The translations under genes were made by a program, and so were the position numbers. Of a stretch of 64,000 nucleotides of DNA, positions 37,334-46,792 are shown piece after piece. This DNA is from Porphyridium purpureum (taxonomy: Eukaryota > Rhodophyta > Bangiophyceae > Porphyridiales > Porphyridiaceae), in the NCBI GenBank assembly GCA_008690995.1, contig VRMN01000002.1, forward strand, positions 1,798,001 through 1,862,000, read 5' to 3'. The first letter of the stretch is position 1. Every line of letters starts with the position of its first letter. A model generated the notes under the pieces. That model worked only from the letters and a program-made list of their open reading frames with translations, made no database searches and was not told the origin of the DNA.

Positions 37334-38165
37334 CGTGCACCACTCTTCTTTTTCCTCACTTGCATCCACTGCCACAATCCCCGGCCGTTCGACTTATTGC
37401 TTGGGCCGTCAGTTGCTTGACTTTTGCGGTCGCGGAGCAACTTCCGTCCGTCCGGCAGGAAGACCTCTCACACACTTTTCCTCCTCCTCTCTCGCCGTCC
37501 GCGGCCGAATGCCTCGAAAACGCGGAGATACAGACGCTCAAGTGTTATAAAATCAAATTAATTAACAAACATCCTTCAGTAAAAAGGAGGCTATTCTACT
37601 GGACATAAAATTAAATAATTCGGAGCATGCTGTGTCGGACCGACGTCCGTCCGTCTGTCCCGGCGCTTGAAGGCGCGCGCTGGGGAACAGCAGGCCATGG
37701 AGCGTGCAGCGTTGTTGGCAGACATGGACAGAGCAGTGCGTGCCACTTTATGTCATGCGTTCATGAGAGCAAGATGCGCTGTCGAGCGCCAGACCTGATT
37801 CAATGTCTTTTGGGGCATTGTTTGCAGCGAAGGAGAGCAGGCGAATGCTGGCGGTATTGAACGCGAGGACAAAACGACTTGGAGCGCTCGTCATGCGGAG
37901 ATGAGCAGGGTGCCGAGGCTTCTGCGTATAGAGTCAGCGGCATGACGAGATGGAGTCAATCGAACATGGCAACGCGTTGAAGCCTGCAGTGGCATTGGGT
38001 GATGACAATCGCTGACTGCTCTAGTCACTGAACACGCACTGTACTTTCTCGTCGGGGTTTCGGGCGTTCGAGTTGCGGGACGGAGGGCGGAAGATTGGAA
38101 TGGGCTTGATCGACGGCGCGTGTGTCGGAGGAGACTGATGGCGTTGTTTGCCAAGATCTTTCGCC
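37334..38165. other. Divergent intergenic region
   Basis: About 830 bp. AT-rich near 37540-37620. A CACTGTAC element lies at 38037-38044, 122 bp before the next start. No gene supported. Confidence 0.45.
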
Positions 38166-39698
38166 ATGAGATCTGCTCATTACATGCTACTGCGTAGATC
38201 TTACATCGCTGGTAGAAGTGCCCTTTGCTCTGCAGCGCTTGGACGCTTGGGTCCAGGGCGTCAGAACTGCATCTTCGGATCAACTGACCCCGACAAGCTG
38301 GACAAAGTGTGCGGAGCTAAAGCATGGATCGGGTCTACATTTACACGGTATGCTACACTTTCGCCTACCAGGATCATGGACGATGATGAGACTGCCACAG
38401 AAACCCGTCTTGGAGTGGGGGAAATCGTTCCCAGAATGAAGGCCGGAGCGGTGCTGCAGAATCTTGGTGTGTCTCGTGTGATAGGAGGTGGAGAGCAATT
38501 GCAGTTCACGTTTCAGTCAGTGCGGAAAAAGTCGAAAAACGGAATATATCAGACCTTTCGCGCCTTTGTGCCAATCTGTGACAATATAATTGTAGATATC
38601 CGGACAGCGGGAAAGGCGCATTCTGCCTTGGTGAAAATTGAGTTTTGGTCCGACACCGGCATGAGAACTACATTCGCTAATTGGCTTGAACTGGTGCGGA
38701 AGTCCAAGTTGCAGGGCATCATTGAATCAAAAGGCCTCAAATACTTCGCTGGAAGCTTATTGAGCCAAGGCCATAAGTCGGGCCGAGGCCGAGGCAGAGG
38801 CCGAGGCAGAGGCAAGAAAGTGTATACGCCACGGATAGCGCCGATAGAAAAGCCTCCAGGGTACGTACATCGGAAGTACACTTTCGACGAGACAGAGGTC
38901 AAAAAACGCCGGCGTAATCAGCCGGAACCCCCCAAACTTGTCTGTCCTTCATTCGGGCTCTCCGTGGACCTGTTCTCAACAGTGTGTGAGAAGGATCCTC
39001 GCTTTGTTGCCGATCAAAAGGTTGACTTGTCTCCACAAGCTTTTGGTAGCCTCTATCACGTCATTCCAGAGAGACCAAAGATTCTTGACTTTTCAGCAAT
39101 GTCATCGGATGAAGATTGGGGCGGGGATGTCGAGGATGCAGACACTGTAGAAAGCCCAAAGCACAGCGACGTGTTTTCGTACGAAAACTGGGATGATGAC
39201 GAGGAAGCGTCGACTATGCGTATAGCTGCAAGTGTCGACGGGCAATCCGGAGGAGCGGTACTGGATGACGATCAGGCTGAGAATGAGTATCGTGACGCAC
39301 TACTCAGTGAAGATGCGGACGGCCAAGATCGCGAGGAGTTGTCGACAGAAGATGGCTTGGATTGGGATGAAGGTGAGGACCTCTGGGGAGATACAGAGGC
39401 CACGGACGTTCGTGACGGTGATAGCGACAACGAAACCGACAGCGATAGTGACAGCGACAGCGACAGCGATAGCGAAACTGAAAACGACAGTGTCAGCGAC
39501 AAAGACAGCGATAGCGAAACGGACACCGACAATGCCAGCGATAACGACAGCGACGACGACAATGTCAGCGACAAAGACAGCGATAGCGAAACAGACACCG
39601 ACACTGCCAGCGATAACGAGAGCGACGACGACCACGGCGACGAGAATGAGGACGAGGAGGACGAGGAGGACGAGGAGGAAGCGGATAAACGGAATTAA
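38166..39698 (+). CDS. RG- and acidic Ser/Asp-repeat protein
   Basis: A 510-residue protein of unknown family. The first ATG (38166) gives MRSAHYMLLRRSYIAGRSAL, a mitochondrial-presequence-like start; an alternative ATG at 38376 gives MDDDETATETRLGVGEIV. An ordered region of about 120 residues follows, then an RG tract (SGRGRGRGRGRGKK), a basic patch (KKRRR), and a long acidic tail of Asp/Ser/Glu repeats. RG plus acidic tails are typical of RNA-binding or histone/ribosome-assembly proteins; function inferred only weakly. The acidic tail is encoded by repeats. Confidence 0.75.
   Translation: MRSAHYMLLRRSYIAGRSALCSAALGRLGPGRQNCIFGSTDPDKLDKVCGAKAWIGSTFTRYATLSPTRIMDDDETATETRLGVGEIVPRMKAGAVLQNLGVSRVIGGGEQLQFTFQSVRKKSKNGIYQTFRAFVPICDNIIVDIRTAGKAHSALVKIEFWSDTGMRTTFANWLELVRKSKLQGIIESKGLKYFAGSLLSQGHKSGRGRGRGRGRGKKVYTPRIAPIEKPPGYVHRKYTFDETEVKKRRRNQPEPPKLVCPSFGLSVDLFSTVCEKDPRFVADQKVDLSPQAFGSLYHVIPERPKILDFSAMSSDEDWGGDVEDADTVESPKHSDVFSYENWDDDEEASTMRIAASVDGQSGGAVLDDDQAENEYRDALLSEDADGQDREELSTEDGLDWDEGEDLWGDTEATDVRDGDSDNETDSDSDSDSDSDSETENDSVSDKDSDSETDTDNASDNDSDDDNVSDKDSDSETDTDTASDNESDDDHGDENEDEEDEEDEEEADKRN
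39492..39635 (+). repeat. 72-bp tandem duplication in an acidic-tail coding region
   Basis: Units 39492-39563 and 39564-39635 differ at about five of 72 positions, so the duplication is recent. Frame is kept. Smaller GACAGC-type hexamers surround it. Confidence 0.85.
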
Positions 39699-39837
39699 TC
39701 GCGCGCCCACGGTCACTAAAGCCACGCCCGCAAGAACCCACTAAACCTGTACTTCTACTAAACTGCTTGATGTTCGTCCATAGCTGTGCCCAAACGCATG
39801 TGAGGACGAGCGGGAACGCAAAGCTGAGCGCGAAGAG

Positions 39838-41760
39838 ATGCCGAGAAAGAGCGGAAGCGGCGCCACCGGGCGGCGGCAAGGGAGCACGCCGACCGGGGAG
39901 CGCAAGTCGGCCGGGGCTGACGTCAAGGTGCCGAATGAAGAGCAGGAGCTAGAGTATGCAGAAGAGCGGCGCGAACGGACGGTTCTGGAGCGCCGTGTGC
40001 GGCTGTTGAAGCTCGGTATGCACCGGCTGGACGCGCTGGTGCCACTCATTCGCGCAGGCAAGGTATGCAGCGAGCACCCGGAGCTCTGGATGCAAATCTT
40101 AGAGCTTCTGGGGGAGAAGGAGGATGGACTGAATGTTGAGAATGATGCAGCAAAGGACAAAGACGGTGCAGTGACGAATGCACCGTGGCCCGTGGATGAG
40201 ATCATGCAGTGGGCCATCGATGCATGTGACCGAGTGGAAGGGAAGCCACAGAATGAACGGGACGACTTCACGGTAGAGCAGGCGGAAGAGGAGGAAGGCA
40301 GTCGCGTCGAAGCTGATTTCAATGGCACGGCAGAGCGCGTGGAAGAAAATGCGCGAGGCGAAGAACGGGACTCTGATGGCGAAGAACGGGACTCTGACGG
40401 CGAAGATAATGATCACGACGATGGAAAGGAGGAAAGCACGATCGAAAAAGAAGAAGGTTTGAAAGGAAATCAAAGTGACGAATTTCGTGACGCGAAGGAG
40501 GGTCTCGACCGCTCGGACCATCCAACAAGTTTGGGAACTAGACAGGAGGATGCCCACGAAACACCGCGCTCAGCAAAGCAAGAAGAGCTTTTAATCAATT
40601 CGCATGAGCATGGGACACGCCGTGCCGCTAGGAATCGGAACAAGGTCGAGGTAGATGCTTCCCATGAGAAAGTCGTGGAGGGTTCGAATGCGGAGCCTGA
40701 TAAAACATCTGAGCCGCCTCGATCTTCGCGGGGAAGGAAGCGCAAGATTGAAGTTTTTGACGGATCTGACGATGAGATATTGACTCCACATACAGTCAAA
40801 CGTCTCATGATGTCCGGAAGTGCCAGCGCAAACAATTTGGCTCCGACGCCTTCACCGCTACCCTTGGTCTCTCCAACAGATGCCGGGACCTCAGATCGAA
40901 AGACAACGATGCGTGGTAAGCGAGAGTCGTCGCTTCTCGAATCAATTCCAAGCTCTGTCCGCGAGCAATCTGATAGTATAGTCGAATGCTACCGCGTGCT
41001 CAAAACACTTGCAGCGCACAAGCTTGCAATTCCGTTTCGCGAGCCGGTTTCGGAACGCGATGCACCTGATTATTACTCAGTAATCAAGAGTCCCATGGAC
41101 CTTAGGACACTTCGTACCATGCTCGAGAGTGGGAAGATAGAGTCACCGCTCGAATTTCAGAAGAGCTTGGTACAGATCTGCAAGAACGCGATTCAATACA
41201 ACGCGCGCGGTTCGGATCTCGACGAGTTGGCAAAGGAATTCAGGGCTCTCATCCGAGAGCATACGGATCCGCTGGTTGCTCAGTGGAAGAAGCTGTCGAC
41301 AAAGAAAGAGACGGTTGTTTCTCGCGAGGCCACAAGCACAGGTGCTTCTCATGAAAAAGCAGCTAGTGAAAAGGACGAGCCCGCAGTTGTTGTATCTGCT
41401 GGGCGCGGGCGGCCCAGGAAACATCGCCCACCTGTGAACGAGGAGGAACAGGTTGCAGTTGCCGAAGCACAGAGTAGTCCGAATCGTACGGTACGGCGCC
41501 AGACGCAGCTGGATGAACGGGACGAAGATGATGAACAACCTCAAATGCCTCTGGAAGATCCGGTCTCCAAGGGCAAGCGAGACACCCCCTTGCGCAGATT
41601 GATGGGATCATCGAAAGAATCTGAGCCTAAGGGCGCTAAAAGTACAAACTCGGCGTCCAGAAAGGGAAGTCAAGGCACCAAGCTCGCCGCATCGTCTCCT
41701 TCTGAAAAGATTTCGAGGCCTGCACGAGACAAGGGGCCGTCTTTGAAAAAGAAGAAGTAA
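39838..41760 (+). CDS. Bromodomain protein with AT-hook
   Basis: A 640-residue, mostly disordered nuclear protein. The N-terminus has a short helical region (about 30-90), followed by a long acidic segment. A bromodomain lies at about 378-480: 'DAPDYYSVIKSPMDLRTL' and 'AIQYNARGSDLDELA', with N455 as the acetyl-lysine-binding Asn in the YN motif. A 'GRGRPRKHRPP' AT-hook follows, and the C-terminus is lysine-rich. Probably a chromatin reader in an acetyltransferase or remodelling complex (inference). CCTGTACTT lies about 90 bp upstream. Its stop is 45 bp from the convergent BRAP2-like stop. Confidence 0.9.
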   Translation: MPRKSGSGATGRRQGSTPTGERKSAGADVKVPNEEQELEYAEERRERTVLERRVRLLKLGMHRLDALVPLIRAGKVCSEHPELWMQILELLGEKEDGLNVENDAAKDKDGAVTNAPWPVDEIMQWAIDACDRVEGKPQNERDDFTVEQAEEEEGSRVEADFNGTAERVEENARGEERDSDGEERDSDGEDNDHDDGKEESTIEKEEGLKGNQSDEFRDAKEGLDRSDHPTSLGTRQEDAHETPRSAKQEELLINSHEHGTRRAARNRNKVEVDASHEKVVEGSNAEPDKTSEPPRSSRGRKRKIEVFDGSDDEILTPHTVKRLMMSGSASANNLAPTPSPLPLVSPTDAGTSDRKTTMRGKRESSLLESIPSSVREQSDSIVECYRVLKTLAAHKLAIPFREPVSERDAPDYYSVIKSPMDLRTLRTMLESGKIESPLEFQKSLVQICKNAIQYNARGSDLDELAKEFRALIREHTDPLVAQWKKLSTKKETVVSREATSTGASHEKAASEKDEPAVVVSAGRGRPRKHRPPVNEEEQVAVAEAQSSPNRTVRRQTQLDERDEDDEQPQMPLEDPVSKGKRDTPLRRLMGSSKESEPKGAKSTNSASRKGSQGTKLAASSPSEKISRPARDKGPSLKKKK

Positions 41761-41805
41761 GCAGCTCGAAGCGGGCAGGCAGAGGCAGTACTTGGAATTC
41801 CTCTG

Positions 41806-43533
41806 TCATCGGCGTTTCTTTCCAAGCTTACGACGCGTTCGAGGGGACTGGTTTGATGCAATGCCTAGAATCTGGCCACCTGCGAGCTCTGCCAGGGGTG
41901 ACGCAGGCGGATTATCCGTTTGGGATATTGCACCAGGACCAGCGCCCTCCCGCATTTCTCCTGACCCCTGTCTTTGCCCAATCTGTCCATACAGATCAGC
42001 AACCAGGCTCTCCAAAGCGGCCAGCTTCCTAGTCTGCAACTCCAGCTCCGCACCCAGGATTTCAATCATTTCTTGATACTGTGCACAATTCGAATCAATG
42101 GTTTCGCGTAAAGACGCTACACTGCTCATTTCTTTTTCGGCCTTCTTCAGCGCTCCGTCTACCTGACGCTCCAAGTGATCCCCAGTGCGACAGGATGACT
42201 GCAAAGTTGTAACGTTTTCGTCCAAAAGCGTAATCTGCCTAGTAGCCTCCGCCAACTCGTGATCTAGCGAGCTGATCGTGACGGCCGCTTCCTCGACCAC
42301 GCGCGCTCTGAGCTGATCAAAGTACGTGCACTGGCTTTGTAGCTGTGCTTCTTGCATGCTGCTGTACTCCAACCAAAGCGTGTTCTTCTTTGATTCAATG
42401 TGTTCTGCCTGCAAGGGCGACCATCCATCAGCGTCAGTCGACCCCGAGGCGGACACATCGATACTCGCCGTAGAGGTAGCTCCTGCATTGGTACGGTCAT
42501 TTGCCAGCTCAACCAATTTGCCATCCGTCTTGTTTGCTATCAGACGCTGTACAAAGTCGTCACCAACGTAATCCCAGACGCGGCCCGACTGCATGTCCAT
42601 GGCAAAAGTGTGGTCGGTCTCGAGGAAATGGCTCTTAGCATGGCAATTAACAGCTCGTCCGCAGCCGACGTGGCCACAAATAAGGCACATCCACAGACTA
42701 CTCTTGTGGGAGCACTCCATACACGTTTCTGATTCAGGACTGGGCTCGTGTCCAAAACGGCAAACAGGGCAGCAATTGTCGCTCCACTGAGACAGACATA
42801 CAGCGTGCATATGGTGACTACACAAGCTCGTGACGAGCGCATGTGAAGGCAGAGCATTTAAAGGCTCCAGACACACGGGACAAATGTCCTTTTCCTTCGG
42901 CTTCCAAGCTAGATTTAGGTCGATGTGCTGCGTCTCACTTGACGGCGGGTTCGCAGATACGGACGACGAGTCTTTCATGAATTTTGGCAGCGCCTTGTGC
43001 CACGAAGAGGACCCGGAAGCCATTCCAGGAGAACTTCCGAGCCTTGCGCTATCCTGTTCGTCCTCCTCGGCCTCGGGCACTGGCTCGACCGACAGCGTGA
43101 TATCTTGCACGTAAGCAATTCTACAAATCTCGTCCGCAAAGCTGTTGAACCTCTTCCCGGCCAGGGCGCTGACAAACTTGCCCGCATGCGTGAGATTTGC
43201 AAACGTCACCAGCAGCACCATGCGGTTCTGCGCGTCGAGCTCCCTCAGCAGCCTGACATGCAGGACCGTATCATAAAACGGCGCAACCCAGTGGCACACG
43301 TCTGCAGCCGACATGTACAAGGGCACTTTGTTCACGGCTACGACACACACCTGCTTCTTCTCGCCCGCGTCTGCTCGTCCGGCAGCGACAGTAGCCGCAG
43401 CCGAACTGACTCGAATGATGGCGCGCAATCGAGCCAAGCCGTTACCCCACAACACATGCAACATGTCGGTGTTGTCTGGAGCCACGTGCTCGAAGCCTTG
43501 TCCAGTGTTATGGCGCGGCGATGCGGCCGCCAT
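41806..43533 (-). CDS. BRAP2-like RING E3 ubiquitin ligase
   Basis: A 575-residue protein with the BRAP2 domain order. The RRM-like domain is at about 62-150. The RING is at about 218-258: 'DICPVCLEPL', 'CSHHMHAVCLSQW', 'CPVC'. The UBP-type zinc finger is at about 271-335: 'CMECSHKSSLWMCLICGHVG', 'CGRAVNCHAKSHF', 'DHTFAMD'. A long coiled coil is at about 390-510. BRAP2 binds Ras-pathway and nuclear-import proteins in animals; plant homologues (BRIZ) are paired E3 subunits. ATG 43533 is used, since the longer frame opens with GTG. Divergent from the E2 gene, 217 bp between starts. Confidence 0.92.
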   Translation of the reverse strand: MAAASPRHNTGQGFEHVAPDNTDMLHVLWGNGLARLRAIIRVSSAAATVAAGRADAGEKKQVCVVAVNKVPLYMSAADVCHWVAPFYDTVLHVRLLRELDAQNRMVLLVTFANLTHAGKFVSALAGKRFNSFADEICRIAYVQDITLSVEPVPEAEEDEQDSARLGSSPGMASGSSSWHKALPKFMKDSSSVSANPPSSETQHIDLNLAWKPKEKDICPVCLEPLNALPSHALVTSLCSHHMHAVCLSQWSDNCCPVCRFGHEPSPESETCMECSHKSSLWMCLICGHVGCGRAVNCHAKSHFLETDHTFAMDMQSGRVWDYVGDDFVQRLIANKTDGKLVELANDRTNAGATSTASIDVSASGSTDADGWSPLQAEHIESKKNTLWLEYSSMQEAQLQSQCTYFDQLRARVVEEAAVTISSLDHELAEATRQITLLDENVTTLQSSCRTGDHLERQVDGALKKAEKEMSSVASLRETIDSNCAQYQEMIEILGAELELQTRKLAALESLVADLYGQIGQRQGSGEMREGAGPGAISQTDNPPASPLAELAGGQILGIASNQSPRTRRKLGKKRR

Positions 43534-43750
43534 TGCCACGTTATCACCTAATCTCCGGTGGCTTGGTGACTTTCACGCTCCCCATCTGATTCGTGTGCAA
43601 TGGACGTGTCGTTAGCCGTCTTCTACACATGTCACCTAGCCAGCTGGGTCAGCACTAGGAGCGAGGGGTGGAAGACAGCGTTGTGGGCGAAAGAAGGGAG
43701 AGGGGAAGGCGGGCACGGAAAGGAAAGCGAGAACGTGCGGGGAAGACAAG

Positions 43751-44215
43751 ATGATGTCCGGGCGGCTGATGAAAGAGTACCGCGAGCTCCAGAAGGAGGC
43801 CAGCCAGTGTTCGGACCCGGATATTGTACTCACGCCGTCTGAAAACAACTTTACGTCCTGGCGCGGCCGGATTAAAGGTCCTGCCGGTACGCCGTTTGAA
43901 AACGGACACTTTATGCTGGACATTATGATTCCATCCAGTTATCCTATGAGCCCACCGAACATCCGCTTTGCGACGAAAATCTTTCATCCCAACGTGCATG
44001 CGAAGACGGGCGAAATTTGCCTCGATATCCTCAAGACGGCTTGGAGCCCAGCGTGGACGCTGCAGTCAACGTGCCGCGCAATCATAGTTCTTCTTTCCCA
44101 TCCTGAGGCAGACTCGCCGCTAAACTGTGACGCTGGTAACTTGATTCGCGCGGGAGATGCGCGCGGCTTTGGCTCGGTCGCGCGCATGTACACGATGCTA
44201 TACGCAAGCAAATGA
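43751..44215 (+). CDS. PEX4: PEX4-like peroxisomal ubiquitin-conjugating enzyme
   Basis: A 154-residue E2. 'FHPNVHAKTGEICLDILK' carries the HPN motif and the catalytic Cys (C90); 'TAWSPAWTLQ' follows. The C-terminal stretch 'EADSPLNCDAGNLIRAGD' is characteristic of PEX4/UBC21, which monoubiquitinates the import receptor PEX5 at peroxisomes. No membrane anchor is visible, so it would need PEX22. Starts at ATG 43751 or the next codon. Shares a promoter region with a RING E3. Confidence 0.88.
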   Translation: MMSGRLMKEYRELQKEASQCSDPDIVLTPSENNFTSWRGRIKGPAGTPFENGHFMLDIMIPSSYPMSPPNIRFATKIFHPNVHAKTGEICLDILKTAWSPAWTLQSTCRAIIVLLSHPEADSPLNCDAGNLIRAGDARGFGSVARMYTMLYASK

Positions 44216-44301
44216 GAAAAGCTATGCTTTAATATGATAAAGTGACATCTTTCACACGCACCCGGTACTTGTGCGGCACCCTTTCGCACGTGTCTCAGCA
44301 A

Positions 44302-45819
44302 CTATACGGCTAAAGACTTGCCAAACATGCTCCCTTTCTTTTCGCCAATCTTGAAATGTTTGACCTTGTCCGCGTTTTTCTTTTTCAGCGTGGCTACTTC
44401 GTACGCGAGCTCACGCTTCTTCAGTGCGTCTGGAACCTCTTCCGTCGTATGCCCAACGCCAAACTCGAGCGCATATTCCGCATGCACATGTACATAGAAA
44501 CGCAGGTCGCGCATCAGACGTTTCACCGCATTCAGCCACAGCAGATGTACATGTCCATTGTTCGCTGCCGAAGAGTAGTATATTTGAAACTTTTCATAGT
44601 ACGGCCGCAGACTCGAGTCAATGTCGACCACATAATTCAACGGCGTAATGTCTTCGACCACCGGCCACGTCAGAACGCTCACAGCTTCCCTGACGATGCG
44701 CACGTGCTGGTCGCACCGGTCATCCATCGGCGTCTCATCCGCCACTTTCATCACCGCCGAGATCTCATGCATCGTCGGCATGAAGAGCATCTTGAGCTCG
44801 GCCAGAGAGCTGGGCTTTTGCTTGGTTTGAGCCAAGCATATGAGCTTGAATTCCTCCTTGAAAACGTCGTCGATGGATTTCATTTGCTTCCACAACGTGC
44901 CGCCAATAAGCTCCGAGTAGTACATCACACTCTGCAGCGAACCCTCACGAATGAGCACAAAGTCTGCCAGCACATGCGCGTTCTGCACAGACAACGCAGT
45001 GGCTGCTTTGTAGCCTAGCGGAACGGCGCCCTTGGTATAATTCCACTTGAGCCCGGCTCCGTGCTCGCGCATGACGTATTCGGCGAGGATGTTCATAAAG
45101 TCGTTCAAGTGCTGCGAATACTCAGAGTGGATGGGGTCGCACTCGAGCTCAATGTAGCTTGCGAGGATGTTCTCGGTGTAAATGGAAACAATGCGCTTGA
45201 AGTCATTCATGTGCTTGACCGGAGTGGGCGAAATGACCCACAGGAGGGACGATGCCGCCTCTGCGATGGACACGTAGTGATTCAGGTACGGATCTCGCGG
45301 CTTCACGTCGTCCTTGTACTCGACGACTGTGTTAATTGCCGAAATCAGCGGCAGGCATTGTGTCTTGAGATCGTTCATGTCGAGTGGCTTGGGCACGCGG
45401 CTTGCGTACACAATGAGCTCCGCGAGGGCATCGACCGCATCTTCAAAGTCGCTAAAGGCATCCTCGATTAAGTCATTCTTCTTTGCAATGGTGTCGCACA
45501 CGTCCTCGAGCTTCTCCATCGTCGGGCCGACAATCTGCAGAAAGCGCTCGCCGGGGTCGTAATCGACCTCGTCCTGCGCGAGCCTCGTGCGCAGCTGCTT
45601 CTTCTTCCGCGGGAGGAGCTTTGCGAGCTCTTCGAGCCGGTTCATGGACGCGTCCCAGTGGTTCCACAGCGCCTTTGCATTTGCGTGCGAGCGCGCGGCG
45701 ACCTGAAAGCTGCCATCGAGAGTGTCCTTATCCAATCTCTCCTTTGCGATCTCCCCCAGCGACGACACCCCCCATGTTGCCACATGCAGGATCGCGTTGG
45801 TGTCCAATGCCTGACTCAT
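44302..45819 (-). CDS. Tandem CAP-N domain protein without a CARP domain
   Basis: A 505-residue helical protein resembling the N-terminal helical-folded domain of adenylyl-cyclase-associated protein (CAP). The first copy (about 92-265) shows 'SIAEAASSLLWVISPTPVKH', 'YTENILASY' and 'GAGLKWN', matching the LGWV---P-P, YTN-VLKEY and TGL-W patterns of CAP. A second, more diverged copy (about 284-455) contains 'VREAVSVLTWPVV' and 'YYEKFQIYYSSAAN'. The Pro-rich, WH2 and C-terminal CARP parts, which recharge actin, are absent. It may use the cofilin-actin-binding half only; function inferred. CACTGTAC lies about 175 bp upstream in an inverted repeat. Confidence 0.75.
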   Translation of the reverse strand: MSQALDTNAILHVATWGVSSLGEIAKERLDKDTLDGSFQVAARSHANAKALWNHWDASMNRLEELAKLLPRKKKQLRTRLAQDEVDYDPGERFLQIVGPTMEKLEDVCDTIAKKNDLIEDAFSDFEDAVDALAELIVYASRVPKPLDMNDLKTQCLPLISAINTVVEYKDDVKPRDPYLNHYVSIAEAASSLLWVISPTPVKHMNDFKRIVSIYTENILASYIELECDPIHSEYSQHLNDFMNILAEYVMREHGAGLKWNYTKGAVPLGYKAATALSVQNAHVLADFVLIREGSLQSVMYYSELIGGTLWKQMKSIDDVFKEEFKLICLAQTKQKPSSLAELKMLFMPTMHEISAVMKVADETPMDDRCDQHVRIVREAVSVLTWPVVEDITPLNYVVDIDSSLRPYYEKFQIYYSSAANNGHVHLLWLNAVKRLMRDLRFYVHVHAEYALEFGVGHTTEEVPDALKKRELAYEVATLKKKNADKVKHFKIGEKKGSMFGKSLAV

Positions 45820-46792
45820 CCTTCACGCCCCCTCCCCACCCCTCCCCTTCCCTCTTTACCCCCCCCCCAAAACACCTCACACACCTCTTCACCCCCCTTC
45901 CCGCATCCCAATGCTTCCCTTTCGCCCTCATCTTCCCTTTTCAATTTCCACTTGCGCTCCCTGATCAAAAATCCCGGCTTCAACCCTACCCTACACTGTA
46001 CCTCTTGAAATGATGAGGTACACCCGCCGACAGTGTACCTCGGCATCTCTCCGCGTCTTCATTCACTCGACGTCGGGAATCACTCGCTGCATTCACATAT
46101 GGCCATGACTTGCAGCTCGCTCACCTGGAGACAACGCGATGCACGCACGGCCTGCTCCAAGGTGAAGCGGTCAGCCAGCACGTGTATGTGTGTGTGCGTG
46201 TGTGTGTGTTGCCGCGCCCGCAATTGAAACAGCGCTCAGTCGCACGCGAAATGCGCCGCTGTGTACCAGCAACGACGGTTTCTGCGGTCTCGTTCGAGTT
46301 GGTTTGGTTCAAAGCGGTCTCATGCGACCGCACTGGAGCACAGTTCGCGTCAACCAGTACCGATACCGGCTCATGCTTGTCGACCATTCATCTCAACGTT
46401 GGACTGCGGAAGAAAGTATGCGACGCAAAGAAACAAAAAATAGGAAGCAGATGCATGTGTCTTTCGGATGGCTCGCGCGCCAGTGGCCCTGTTGCTTGTT
46501 CACTGGATCGCTCGCTCGCTCTGATCTGTGCGTGAAGAAGTCCGTCAATACGGACCATGCCGGTTTGTATTTCACATACCACGCAGCGTGTGTGTGGTCC
46601 ATGAGCTTCCATGCGCTCACTGCAAAAGAAATGTTCAAGTCAGGACGCTTACCGTGTGTACACCACCACTGTACTTGTGAGATGATCAAAGAGGTTGCGA
46701 CAGAGTGCGTGGGGGGCCAGGGAGAAGGAGAGTCTGTGTGAGAGAGTGTGGCGTCGTGCGCAGTCGTGCTGCGCGTAAGAGTGTGTTTGGTG
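45820..46792. other. Divergent intergenic region
   Basis: About 970 bp. Contains the inverted repeat at 45997-46022, a GT run at about 46185-46211, and CACTGTAC at 46667-46674. A plus-strand frame at 46190-46741 lacks family resemblance and is treated as leader. Confidence 0.45.
45994..46022. promoter_or_regulatory. CACTGTAC element and TGTACCTC/GAGGTACA dyad
   Basis: CACTGTAC (45994-46001) overlaps a perfect inverted repeat, TGTACCTC (45997-46004) and GAGGTACA (46015-46022), 10 bp apart. It lies upstream of the tandem CAP-N gene. Confidence 0.5.

Noticed and set aside
36764-37420. 218-codon plus-strand frame
   Set aside because: Antisense to the plastid helical protein gene; Arg/His/Leu-rich shadow.
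39272-39744. Three further open frames across the acidic repeat
   Set aside because: Their openness comes from the GACAGC repeat; the plus frame ending at 39698 joins ordered sequence and is the only plausible one.
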